Under the pieces are notes generated by a model. The model made no database searches, was not told where the DNA came from, and saw nothing but the letters and a program-made list of their open reading frames with translations. A stretch of DNA of 51,304 nucleotides from Ferroacidibacillus organovorans (GTDB lineage: Bacteria; Bacillota; Bacilli; Alicyclobacillales; SLC66). Positions 34,312 through 41,852 of the stretch are shown here, one piece after another. Made by a program: the position numbers and the translations under genes. The stretch spans positions 1 to 51,304 of the forward strand of contig NZ_LSUQ01000017.1 of NCBI RefSeq assembly GCF_001642725.1, given 5' to 3'. Each line of letters opens with the position of its first letter. The stretch's first letter is position 1.

Positions 34312-34654
34312 CACGTGAAATCCTCCTCCCCCGAATCGTCTAACCCCATAAAACATAACGGCGTTTCACAGAAATTGCCGCTCCACACGCAAACCGCTTG
34401 GATTCGTTGTAGAGAGTCGGCCATCTTCTATAAAACGCAGGTTATTTCTATCTATGAATGTAGCTTTTGCAACGTCGCGCCAACAATTTTGCAAAAGGCT
34501 CACTAACTAGTAAAACTCTACCATACCGAAGCGAATCTGCGCAAGATCACGATTTGTGTAAAAATGGATAAATTAGACACAAAAGTTTGCACGCAGATCC
34601 TTTGTCACGCATAGATTGCCCTGATTGCGTCGAATCAAGCAGGGGGTCATGATC
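34312..34654. promoter_or_regulatory. Divergent abrB/sigK regulatory region
   Basis: 343 bases without a gene. It holds an inverted repeat CTTTTGCAA (34464-34472) / TTGCAAAAG (34489-34497), a possible operator. CATAGATT at 34610-34617 resembles a SigE -10 box and would place a start about 40 bases before sigK, but no convincing -35 partner is seen. AGGGGG at 34641-34646 is the sigK ribosome binding site. Confidence 0.45.
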
Positions 34655-35011
34655 TTGTCATTGATTGCAACATGGCTTGGCTTCGCGTGTGTCGATTCTT
34701 GCACCGCTCTCGTTTCGTATGTGAAGAACCAAGCATTCCCACATCCGCTCGGTGAAGCGGAGGAGCGGGAATGCCTATTGCGTATTGGGCGGGGTGAAGA
34801 GGACGCATACCATAAATTGGTGGAACATAATTTGCGTCTGGTTGCATTTATCGCAAAGAAATTTCGCGATTCCGGAGTTGATGAGGATGATATGATCTCG
34901 CTCGGGACCATTGGATTGATCAAAGCGGTGAAAAGTTTTCGGCCGGATGCGGGTACGAAATTCGCAACGTACGCAGCGCGATGCATTGAAAATGAAAGTT
35001 TGATGTGTTAA
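34655..35011 (+). CDS. sigK: RNA polymerase sigma-K factor, N-terminal part (interrupted gene; equivalent of spoIVCB)
   Basis: Encodes the pro-sequence, regions 1.2/2.1 and most of region 2 of Sig[16 protein letters not shown], then [25 protein letters not shown] and [11 protein letters not shown]. The reading then departs from SigK (SLMC) and stops. TTG 34655 is preferred as the start: it is eight bases after AGGGGG and gives a 21-residue leader before YVKN, the same length as B. subtilis pro-SigK. ATG 34649 is only two bases from the ribosome binding site. The C-terminal half is found 6.2 kb downstream. The break falls in the same CIENE codons as in B. subtilis. Confidence 0.95.
   Translation: MSLIATWLGFACVDSCTALVSYVKNQAFPHPLGEAEERECLLRIGRGEEDAYHKLVEHNLRLVAFIAKKFRDSGVDEDDMISLGTIGLIKAVKSFRPDAGTKFATYAARCIENESLMC
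34991..35005 (+). other. Left recombination site of the sigK-intervening element
   Basis: AATGAAAGTTTGATG at the break in sigK. Aligned with 41245-41259 it shares TGA (34993-34995) and TGATG (35001-35005). AATGA is the short repeat reported at the B. subtilis site. Crossing over in the first TGA gives the normal codons Glu-Ile-Leu-Met; crossing in the second would give Glu-Ser-Leu-Met. Confidence 0.75.
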
Positions 35012-35067
35012 GGTGTGCGGAAATCGATGGAAATGACGAATGATGATCTTCGCTCTCGAATTTAATT

Positions 35068-35100
35068 GATATATGTTACGAATTGATTACGTGATATATC
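35068..35100. repeat. Inverted repeat near the left end of the element
   Basis: GATATAT (35068-35074) and ATATATC (35094-35100) flank an AT-rich centre containing TTACGAATTGATTACGT. It lies between the sigK break and the lacI promoter and may be an operator or a recombination accessory site. Confidence 0.4.
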
Positions 35101-35124
35101 TAGGGATATCTGTATAGAAACTTC

Positions 35125-35154
35125 ATTGACAAAGGTTATGAAACTCTCGTATGC
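35125..35154 (+). promoter_or_regulatory. Promoter of the lacI-ABC transporter operon
   Basis: TTGACA (35125-35130), an 18-base spacer, TATGCT (35149-35154). The consensus -35 indicates SigA-driven vegetative expression of the cargo. Confidence 0.7.
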
Positions 35155-35159
35155 TCCGT

Positions 35160-35179
35160 TTATGAAAAGGATTTCATAA
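35160..35179. promoter_or_regulatory. LacI-family operator overlapping the transcription start
   Basis: The perfect-arm palindrome TTATGAAA-AGGA-TTTCATAA lies immediately downstream of the -10 box. A further half site TTATGAAA occurs at 35135-35142 inside the spacer. The position fits autorepression of the operon by its LacI-type product. Confidence 0.65.
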
Positions 35180-35230
35180 ATTTTCATTTTTGGTATTCGG
35201 GGGTGATTCGTCGCGAAAATTACGATTCGA

Positions 35231-36244
35231 ATGGTCGCAGAGCATGCGGGTGTTTCCATTCCAACCGTGTCACGTGTACTGAATTCACCCGATCGCGTTC
35301 GCGAAGAAACCAAGCAAAAGGTTCTTGACGTGGTTCGCACACTTGGATTCTATCCGAATGAAAATGCCCGACGATTGAGAACGCACGAGGTTCAGGCGAT
35401 TGGCGTAATTGTTCCTCATATCCGTGATTTCTTTTTTAGCGAGATCTACAAAGGCATGTCGGAAGCGGCAGAAGCGGCAGGAGTACAGATCTTTCTCCAC
35501 GACGCGTTGCAGCGGCAGGAGCGGTTGTATGAAGGATTTCCACTTTTAAAAAGCAAAGGTTGTAGTGGTGTCATTCTTGTTAGCGCTTACGTGTCGCGCG
35601 ATTTTGAAACCTGGATGAGCAGAGCGGGAATTCCTGTGGTTCTTGCGCTTACCGAGAGTGAAACGGGAGCAATACCTGCGTTTAAGGTGGATGATGTTCA
35701 AGCGTCCTTTGACGCAGTGGCACACCTGATCACGAGGGGACATCGCAGGATCGGAATCATCTCGGGGCCGGATGAAGATCCGACAGCGGGGCGCAACCGG
35801 TTGCAAGGATACCAATCTGCACTGCGGCACTACAACATACCACTTGACCCGGCGTTGATCGCATACGGCGCATTCCGCTTTGAACACGGTTATGAGGGAA
35901 TGAGCCAGCTCCTTTTGAGGCAAGGAGACGAACCGCTCACCGCAGTGTACGCAGTGAGCGACGAGATGGCCGTGGGCGCCGCGCGCTGTCTTTATGATCG
36001 AGGGATACGCGTGCCAGAGGATGTCTCGGTTGTCGGCTTTGACAACATAAGGCTGGCGAGTCTCGTGACGCCAACCCTCACAACGGTAGCTCAGCCGTTT
36101 GAAGAGATAGGGTCTGAGGCAGTTGTGACACTGCTTGACATGATTCATCAAAACATCACAGAGCAACAAAAAGGAACGCGCTATCTGCCTCATCGAATTG
36201 TGACGCGCGAGTCAACGCGCTTTTATGCCTACGATTCATCGTAG
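35231..36244 (+). CDS. LacI-family transcriptional regulator
   Basis: A sugar-responsive repressor: N-terminal helix-turn-helix VAEHAGVSIPTVSRVLN, then a periplasmic-binding-like ligand domain with IGVIVPHIRDFFFSEIYKGM, HRRIGIISGPDEDPTAGRNRLQGY and VSVVGFDNIRLASLVTPTLTT. It is the first gene of the operon and probably binds the palindrome at 35160-35179. Odd feature: the conserved residues before VAEHAG (KITIRM) are encoded upstream of ATG 35231, but no ATG/GTG/TTG exists where expected; the codon after GGGGGTGA is GTC (35210-35212). Either GTC or ATT is used, or a start has mutated, or the protein begins at 35231 with a shortened first helix. Confidence 0.87.
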   Translation: MVAEHAGVSIPTVSRVLNSPDRVREETKQKVLDVVRTLGFYPNENARRLRTHEVQAIGVIVPHIRDFFFSEIYKGMSEAAEAAGVQIFLHDALQRQERLYEGFPLLKSKGCSGVILVSAYVSRDFETWMSRAGIPVVLALTESETGAIPAFKVDDVQASFDAVAHLITRGHRRIGIISGPDEDPTAGRNRLQGYQSALRHYNIPLDPALIAYGAFRFEHGYEGMSQLLLRQGDEPLTAVYAVSDEMAVGAARCLYDRGIRVPEDVSVVGFDNIRLASLVTPTLTTVAQPFEEIGSEAVVTLLDMIHQNITEQQKGTRYLPHRIVTRESTRFYAYDSS

Positions 36245-36296
36245 GCAGCGGTGTGCGCACTGCAGAGACAAACCATAAAAGGGGGAACTTCGTTTT

Positions 36297-37595
36297 ATGA
36301 AAAAATCCATTAAGGCAGGCTTCGCAGTTTTGACCGCGAGCGCATTGTCGCTCTCAGGAATGGCGGTACAATCTTCATTTGCGGCTGTCAAACACGCTGC
36401 AGCACCTGTCACCATTGTTTGGTATGCAGGGACGATTTCTGGAAATGGACTACGCGCCGACGTGGTCAGCCACTTTGAAAAGCTCTATCCAAACATCAAA
36501 GTCAAAGTGGTCGCGGAGCCGACCAACACGGACACCACACGCGCGCAGCTTATCGCGCAGATCTCAGGCGGCGCGACACAGCCGGACGTCTATCTCGGCG
36601 ACGTGATCTGGCCAGGCCAGTTCGGTTCCATGCACCTTGCGCTTCCGCTGAACAAATACCTGCCGAAGTCATTCTTCAACCAATTCGCGCCAGGACTGGT
36701 TGCGGGCGCCTCCTACAAAGGCAATGTATACGGCTCGCCGTGGTTCCAGGACAGCGGCTTCCTGTACTATCGGAAAGACCTGCTCGCAAAATACCATCTG
36801 CCTGTTCCGAAAACATGGGAGAAGCTTCAACAAGAGGCAAGGTTCCTCTTGAATAAAAAAGCGGTCAAGTACGGATTTGTTTGGCAGGGTTCTTCCTATG
36901 AAGGGTTGACCTGTGACTGGATGGAATACCTGACGGATGCGGGCGGTCAAGTGTTCAACGCAAAAGGACAGCCGGTAATGGATTCACCCGCAGCCCTGCA
37001 CGCGCTCAATTTCATGCGTGGTCTGATCACGTCGGGCGTATCGCCAAAGGCAGTTACGACCTTTACAGAACCAAACACGATGAACCTGTTCAATGCGGGG
37101 CAAGCGGCGTTCCTTCGCAACTGGGATTACGCGTACACCAACTCGCAAACGAAAGGCCAGTCCAGCGTCATTGGCAAAGTGGGCGTGGCTCCGCTGCCGA
37201 CGTTTGCAGGACACGGCACAGCAGGCTACGCGACGATTGGTGGATGGGATAACTATATCAACCCGCACACCAAGCATCTCGCACAAGACTTGTTGTTCGT
37301 GAAATACCTGGCGAGTGTGCCAGGGGAGACGATTCTCGCGACAAAGGCTTCAGAGATCCCGACAAACAACGCCGTTCAGCACAACCCGGCAGTTCGCAGA
37401 CTCAACCCCGTGCTCTCGATCGTTGCAGAACAGCACCTGATCGCACGTCCGAGCCAGTCGCCTTCGTACGCAAAAGTGTCGCAAGCGATCTACACGAACA
37501 TCAATGCAGCGCTGTCCGGTCAAACGAGTACGGCGAACGCGTTGAAGCAGGCGAACAGCCAACTGGCATCCGCACAAAGTTCTTCGTCGCTGTAA
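36297..37595 (+). CDS. Sugar ABC transporter substrate-binding protein
   Basis: A 432-residue extracytoplasmic binding protein of family 1 (maltose/trehalose/oligosaccharide type): TIVWYAGTISGNG, a VVAEP strand, PDVYLGDVIWPGQF, YGSPWFQDSGFLYYRKDLL and late GWDNYINPHTKH. It has a signal peptide ending near SSFAAVKHA but no lipobox cysteine, unusual for a Gram-positive binding protein. It starts 52 bases after the lacI-type gene, with AAGGGGGA upstream. The C-terminal Ser/Ala/Gln-rich tail may be flexible. The exact sugar is unknown. Confidence 0.9.
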   Translation: MKKSIKAGFAVLTASALSLSGMAVQSSFAAVKHAAAPVTIVWYAGTISGNGLRADVVSHFEKLYPNIKVKVVAEPTNTDTTRAQLIAQISGGATQPDVYLGDVIWPGQFGSMHLALPLNKYLPKSFFNQFAPGLVAGASYKGNVYGSPWFQDSGFLYYRKDLLAKYHLPVPKTWEKLQQEARFLLNKKAVKYGFVWQGSSYEGLTCDWMEYLTDAGGQVFNAKGQPVMDSPAALHALNFMRGLITSGVSPKAVTTFTEPNTMNLFNAGQAAFLRNWDYAYTNSQTKGQSSVIGKVGVAPLPTFAGHGTAGYATIGGWDNYINPHTKHLAQDLLFVKYLASVPGETILATKASEIPTNNAVQHNPAVRRLNPVLSIVAEQHLIARPSQSPSYAKVSQAIYTNINAALSGQTSTANALKQANSQLASAQSSSSL

Positions 37596-37706
37596 GATTG
37601 GCGCTTGTGAGCGTCGGAGGCGTGTCGAAGGGTTGACCTCGCGGCGTGCTGAAAGACCGTGTTTGTGCACTCGACAAAATCGCACACAGTGTAGAGTAAA
37701 TGAAGC

Positions 37707-37735
37707 GAGGGGCAGAGGTTTTCGCTCTGCCCCTC
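37707..37735 (+). terminator. Intercistronic hairpin between binding-protein and permease genes
   Basis: Perfect stem GAGGGGCAGAG (37707-37717) with CTCTGCCCCTC (37725-37735) and a seven-base loop, with no T-run. Such hairpins usually protect the upstream message, so that more binding protein than permease is made. Confidence 0.65.
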
Positions 37736-37779
37736 AAGCGTTTCGAGCAGAGCGGGAAAGTAGGTAAGGAGGCGTTTGT

Positions 37780-38682
37780 GTGCGGGTAAGTCGACTTGAA
37801 CGTAAGTATGCGCTCGCGGGTTACGCCATGTTGGCGCCAGCGCTCTTAGTGATCGCACTTGTGACGATTTTTCCCATCGGGTATTCGGTGTGGATGAGCC
37901 TTAACAACATCTCTTCGACGTATTCAGGGTTCCAGTTTTCCTTTGCGGGTCTAAGCAACTATATCACTGTGTTCCACGCGCCAATCTTCTGGCAATCCCT
38001 CCTATTTACGGTTATGTACGCGGCGGTTACGGTCGTTGTTGAGATGGTGCTCGGCCTTTTGGTCGCACTCGCGCTCAACCAACCGATTCGCGGGCGCGGC
38101 GTGGCGATCGCCGTCATGTTGGTGCCGTGGACGCTGATTACCGTTATCTCCGCACAGATGTGGGGCTATATCTACAATGGGATCTACGGTGTCTTAAATG
38201 CTGTACTCATGAGCCTTCATATCATCAATACGCAAGTGTTGTGGCTCGGCGCGCCAACGTCTGCCACGATTTCGATCATGATCGCAGATATCTGGAAGAC
38301 GACGCCGTTTGTCACGATGATCCTATTGGCAGGACTTCAGTTGATTCCGAGTGATCTCTACGAGTCTGCGAAGATTGACGGTGCAACAGGGTGGCGCAGT
38401 TTTTGGAATGTCACGTTCCCGCTACTTCGGCCAAGTCTTGGGCTCGCGGCACTTTTTCGCATCCTTCAAGCGTTCGGACTGTTCGATTTGCCGTTTGTTT
38501 TGACCAATGGCGGCCCGGGAACGAGTACAGAACCGATCGCAATGCTCGCCTATAAGGCGATCTTTAATGACGGGAATTTCGGAACAGGGACAGCCGTCGC
38601 GGTGTCCACGGTTGGAATCGTCATTCTGCTCGCGTTGCTTTCCTTAAAGGCGCTGCGCACACAGGTAGGTGAAATCGATTGA
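37780..38682 (+). CDS. Sugar ABC transporter permease (MalF type)
   Basis: A 300-residue inner-membrane permease with six predicted segments. The EAA loop that contacts the ATPase reads LYESAKIDGATGWRSFWNVTFP, with a following PLLRP. A second signature is NGGPGTSTEPIAMLAY. GTG start after TAAGGAGG. The end overlaps the next permease. No ATPase gene lies in the element, so a shared MsmX-type ATPase elsewhere is presumably used. Confidence 0.92.
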   Translation: MRVSRLERKYALAGYAMLAPALLVIALVTIFPIGYSVWMSLNNISSTYSGFQFSFAGLSNYITVFHAPIFWQSLLFTVMYAAVTVVVEMVLGLLVALALNQPIRGRGVAIAVMLVPWTLITVISAQMWGYIYNGIYGVLNAVLMSLHIINTQVLWLGAPTSATISIMIADIWKTTPFVTMILLAGLQLIPSDLYESAKIDGATGWRSFWNVTFPLLRPSLGLAALFRILQAFGLFDLPFVLTNGGPGTSTEPIAMLAYKAIFNDGNFGTGTAVAVSTVGIVILLALLSLKALRTQVGEID

Positions 38683-39515
38683 GTAAATATTCCCAGCGAT
38701 TGCGCAAGTCAATCGGTTACGTTGTATTGGTCGCCATGCTTTTGATCATCATCGCGCCATTCTTTTGGATGGTGGATACCTCCTTTAAAACGAATCTGGA
38801 TATCGGAAATTTCCCGCCGAGCTTTCTGCCACATCCATTTACGTTCAGTCACTACACGAGGGCGTTTTCGAAATACGGCTTTGGTGTATATTTCAGAAAT
38901 AGCGTCGTCGTTTCCATCGTTGCCACATTCATTGTACTGGTCATCGCCTCTCTCGCCAGCTACGCGATTGCGCGACTGCCGATTCGCGGCAAGGCGCCAC
39001 TCATGGTGTTCTTGTTGGCGATCTCCACGTTTCCTGAAGTCGCTGTCATCTCACCACTTTTCCTCATCATGCAGAGAATTGGATGGCTAAACAGCTATCA
39101 ATCGCTGATTGTCCCCTACGTTGCATTTAACCTGCCTTTTGCAATATGGGTCATGCGCACGTATTTCGCCGGTATTCCCAAAGAACTAGACGAGGCGGCA
39201 CGCGTGGACGGAGCAGGTATCATGACGACCGTCTTTCGCGTGATTCTTCCCGTCGCAACACCAGGGCTCTTTACAGGTGGCGTCTTCACCTTCGTCGCCT
39301 GCTGGACAGAATTTCTGTTTGCGCTCGTCTTTAACAGCAGTCAGCAGTTTCGCACGATTCCTGTGGGTATCGCACTCTTTTCTGGACAATTCACCATCCC
39401 GTACGGCACTATCTTTGCTGGGTCTACCGTTGCGGTTCTTCCGATCGTGATTCTCGTTTTGATCTTCCAGAAATGGGTGGTGGCAGGACTTACGGCGGGC
39501 GCAGTCAAAGGATGA
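38679..39515 (+). CDS. Sugar ABC transporter permease (MalG type)
   Basis: A 278-residue permease with six segments. It begins with a TTG codon overlapping the stop of the previous gene, so translation is coupled. Signatures: an N-terminal TM segment followed by FWMVDTSFKT, the EAA loop PKELDEAARVDGAG with VILPVATPG, and the C-terminal KWVVAGLTAGAVKG. It completes the importer with the previous two genes and stops 36 bases before the convergent recombinase gene. Confidence 0.93.
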   Translation: MSKYSQRLRKSIGYVVLVAMLLIIIAPFFWMVDTSFKTNLDIGNFPPSFLPHPFTFSHYTRAFSKYGFGVYFRNSVVVSIVATFIVLVIASLASYAIARLPIRGKAPLMVFLLAISTFPEVAVISPLFLIMQRIGWLNSYQSLIVPYVAFNLPFAIWVMRTYFAGIPKELDEAARVDGAGIMTTVFRVILPVATPGLFTGGVFTFVACWTEFLFALVFNSSQQFRTIPVGIALFSGQFTIPYGTIFAGSTVAVLPIVILVLIFQKWVVAGLTAGAVKG

Positions 39516-39521
39516 GAGACA

Positions 39522-39545
39522 GACCGTCGCGCACGGCAAACGGTC
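39522..39545. terminator. Weak hairpin between the convergent permease and recombinase genes
   Basis: GACCGT (39522-39527) pairs with ACGGTC (39540-39545). There is no T-run on either side, so terminator activity is doubtful. Confidence 0.3.
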
Positions 39546-39550
39546 GTCAC

Positions 39551-41062
39551 TCACCAGGTATTTATCTCAAGCGCGCGGTTCACGGGATCAATGTAGATCT
39601 CCCGAGCGACCGCGCGAATGACCGCCTGTCGCACATCCTCTGGCACTTCACGCTGCGGTAGTGCCAGAAACTGCTCGATCCGTAGTGTGCCTTGAGATGG
39701 CACAGTATCCGCATTCCACTCGCTTCCCGCGTCGTGAGCTGACCGCTCCTCTTCAAGCGCCGCCAATTGTGCACGCAAGACGCACTTGCGTTCGCTCAGC
39801 TTTTTGGCGTGTGCGAGCCATTCACTTTCTTCACAGTCAGGATCCTCAAGAAAATGAATCAATCGCGCGTATGCGGCTTCTACCCGCCCCAATTCCGCGC
39901 AGAGTGTCTCGCGTAAAAGCGTGCACGCGTCTTCCTCGTTTTTCACGCGGTCTTCACGGATAGCGTAACTCCATTCCACAGGTTCCAACCACGCTTTTAT
40001 CGCCCACCACACCGCGTCATCGATGCGATCACAGCGCAAGGATAGGACACACCCAGATGTCTTTGCACCTTGTGTGTGTTTGCGATCGGTGTACGTGTAT
40101 ACGTGTTTTCCCCACTGCGTCGCACGGCATCCGGTCAGCGTATTTCCGCACAGCGCACAGCGCAACAGCCCGCTCAATAGATAACGGTGACGCGTCTGCG
40201 CCGTTCTACGACGTTTGGAGACGGATAGTTTGGATTGAGCGAGTTCAAAAATCTCTCGCGAAACAATGGCGGGAACATCAATTTTGATCCACTCTTCGAA
40301 CGGGCGTGTCTGTACGGTAAAGGGGGCATTTGGAGTTCGCGTGCGCCTGCCTTCTGCCTTCCAGCGATTTTGGTAGAATTCCCCGATATAGGTTTGGTTC
40401 ATCAAGATCTGGCGTACGACCTGGCGATGAAACAGCGGCGCGCCGCGCTTCGTCGGAATCCCGCGCTCATTTAAAAACCGCGCGATACCGTTGATCCCCT
40501 GCACTTCTCGGGTGGGCGATGTAAACAGAGAAAAAATGAGGCGTACGATGGCAGCCTCCCGTTCATCGACGAAAAACGCCGCGGTTGCGCGATCATAGCG
40601 ATACCCGTAGATGGAAAAATCGCGCAGCACACGACCCTGTTTCGCTTTTTCACGCCTCCCGCGCGCCATGCGTTCATTGATTTTCGCCTTTTCAAACTGA
40701 CTGATCGCGCCGCGCATCTGATAGAAGAGCTGTCCTTCCGGCGTATTCTGATATTCACCGCTTACAAAGCGCAGTGTCGCGCGCTTTTCCCACTCGTCGG
40801 AGAGCACCAATTGGTTCATCAATTTACGCGAGAGGCGATCAGGGTCTAGGCAGATCACCTCGTTGATCTCACCGTCGAGAATGGCCCGGCGCAGCGCAAA
40901 GAGCGCTGGTCGATCGAGGGTTTCTCCGGAGACGCCTTCATCTACATATTCGCGCACGGGTGAATTACCTGCGATCGCTCGACAACTCCTCAGTTGGTCG
41001 TTCAGGCTGAAGCCGTTTTTCGCTTGATCCTCGGTCGAGACGCGCGCGTAGATCGCAATCAA
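39551..41062 (-). CDS. spoIVCA: Large serine site-specific recombinase, SpoIVCA-like (skin excisionase)
   Basis: 503 residues. The resolvase domain starts MIAIYARVSTEDQ with the nucleophile Ser9. It is followed by the stretch highly characteristic of SpoIVCA: LDPDRLSRKLMNQL, GEYQNTPEGQLFYQMRGAI and SQFEKAKINERM. Then come a recombinase domain (HRQVVRQILMNQTYIGE), a zinc ribbon (LLRCALCGNTLTG) and a C-terminal coiled coil. TTG start about eight bases after AAAGGAG. In B. subtilis the homologue is made in the mother cell under SigE/SpoIIID and excises skin to rebuild sigK. Here the gene lies next to the C-terminal half of sigK. Confidence 0.95.
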   Translation of the reverse strand: MIAIYARVSTEDQAKNGFSLNDQLRSCRAIAGNSPVREYVDEGVSGETLDRPALFALRRAILDGEINEVICLDPDRLSRKLMNQLVLSDEWEKRATLRFVSGEYQNTPEGQLFYQMRGAISQFEKAKINERMARGRREKAKQGRVLRDFSIYGYRYDRATAAFFVDEREAAIVRLIFSLFTSPTREVQGINGIARFLNERGIPTKRGAPLFHRQVVRQILMNQTYIGEFYQNRWKAEGRRTRTPNAPFTVQTRPFEEWIKIDVPAIVSREIFELAQSKLSVSKRRRTAQTRHRYLLSGLLRCALCGNTLTGCRATQWGKHVYTYTDRKHTQGAKTSGCVLSLRCDRIDDAVWWAIKAWLEPVEWSYAIREDRVKNEEDACTLLRETLCAELGRVEAAYARLIHFLEDPDCEESEWLAHAKKLSERKCVLRAQLAALEEERSAHDAGSEWNADTVPSQGTLRIEQFLALPQREVPEDVRQAVIRAVAREIYIDPVNRALEINTW

Positions 41063-41244
41063 GATCGGTTCGCTCCTTTTCTTCCATATATGATGTGATG
41101 ATGCGGTACGCGTTTTCCCGCGCGCGGTCGGCGTGCGGGCCGTCGTGAAGTCGTAGTTTCATTCCTCTCACCCGTAAAACGTACGCCGATTCTGGGCTGT
41201 CCTAGACCTTGTGGAGATTTTTCCCGCAGTACCTAGGAAGTGAA

Positions 41245-41259
41245 CGTGAGATTCTGATG
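41245..41259 (+). other. Right recombination site of the sigK-intervening element
   Basis: CGTGAGATTCTGATG, aligned in frame with the left site at 34991-35005. TGA (41247-41249) and TGATG (41255-41259) are shared; the flanks differ, as in serine-recombinase attachment sites with a very short identical core. Confidence 0.75.
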
Positions 41260-41667
41260 CATCTACGCACGAGGAAAAAATCAAGCCGCGATGTGTCGAT
41301 GGATGAATCGATTGGAACGGATAAAGAGGGGAATGACCTGACACTGCGCGATGTGCTTGGGTCTGATCCGGATGAGCTTGAGCGATACGTGGGTGAGCGC
41401 ATCGAACAGGAACGCTTGCGAAGTTATTTGCATGTGCTTGACACGCGCGAGCAAAAGGTGATCTGTCTGCGTTACGGGCTGCTCGACGGTGTGGAGTGGA
41501 CGCAGAACCAAATCGCAGAACACCTGAATATCTCCCGTTCCTATGTTTCCCGCATTGAGGCGCGAGCTCTTACCAAACTCCAGCACGCGCTTCATCCGCG
41601 TCCAAAGTCTGCCCCGCGCAGTCACCTGCGCGTGATGCGTTCGTCACATCCTGGTCAATCGCGGTAG
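41250..41667 (+). CDS. sigK: RNA polymerase sigma-K factor, C-terminal part (interrupted gene; equivalent of spoIIIC)
   Basis: Encodes the rest of region 2 and regions 3-4 of SigK: EILMHLRTRKKSSRDVSMDES, IGTDKEGNDLTLRDVLGSD, then the region 4 helix-turn-helix QNQIAEHLNISRSYVSRIEARAL. The frame is open upstream to 41209 but that part is element DNA, not SigK. No start codon or ribosome binding site of its own is evident, as expected if it is read only after rearrangement. Joined at TGA to 34655-34995 the product has 252 residues, compared with 241 in B. subtilis. Confidence 0.95.
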
Positions 41668-41699
41668 TTTTCGCGCGGACACAGGGAGGGCGTGCCCAT

Positions 41700-41728
41700 T
41701 TGACAGTCTCTGGCATGACTGATACCCT
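41700..41728 (+). promoter_or_regulatory. Promoter of metS
   Basis: TTGACA (41700-41705), a 17-base spacer and TACCCT (41723-41728), giving a leader of about 115 bases before metS. Confidence 0.6.
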
Positions 41729-41778
41729 ACGATCATCGAAGCGTTAGCGGATGAACCATGGGATACGTTCGTGAAAAC

Positions 41779-41812
41779 CCCGTCTCCAAGCATTTGGGGA
41801 CGGGCACTTTTG
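41779..41812 (+). terminator. Leader hairpin before metS (terminator or attenuator)
   Basis: CCCGTC (41779-41784) pairs with GACGGG (41799-41804), and CCAA (41786-41789) with TTGG (41794-41797), around a four-base loop. CACTTTT follows. It lies downstream of the promoter at 41700, so it could attenuate metS; no T-box or S-box core sequence was recognised. Confidence 0.45.
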
Positions 41813-41852
41813 CATGAGGGATCCCGTGCGCCGCGCTAAAGGGAGAGTCATC

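Larger units (their letters stand above)
34993..41249. mobile_element. sigK-intervening (skin) element, about 6.25 kb, carrying a sugar ABC importer operon
   Basis: DNA lying between the two halves of sigK, in direct-repeat register (offset 6254 bases). It carries a LacI-type regulator, a binding protein and two permeases on the plus strand, and a SpoIVCA-like serine recombinase on the minus strand next to the C-terminal half of sigK. No phage structural, lysis or replication gene is present. Excision in the mother cell would rebuild sigK and release a circle of about 6254 bp; that excision happens is inferred from the well-known B. subtilis system. Confidence 0.9.

Noticed and set aside
34655-35011. 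Reading the two sigK parts as a pseudogene broken by insertion decay
   Set aside because: Both halves are intact, in frame at a shared site, and accompanied by a full-length SpoIVCA-like recombinase. Programmed rearrangement explains this better.
40965-41162. Small minus-strand frame beginning MKLRLHDGPHADRAREN, upstream of and overlapping the recombinase start
   Set aside because: It looks protein-like, but the only ribosome-binding-like sequence touches the ATG and two thirds of the frame overlaps the recombinase gene. Kept as a possibility for a short leader peptide, not annotated.
41209-41249. Open frame before the C-terminal sigK part, starting at a TTG
   Set aside because: The encoded residues do not match SigK, and there is no ribosome binding site; it is element DNA that happens to be open.
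41700-41852. T-box or SAM riboswitch before metS
   Set aside because: No T-box core or S-box motif is seen; only a single GC-rich hairpin is present, so I call it a hairpin and not a riboswitch.
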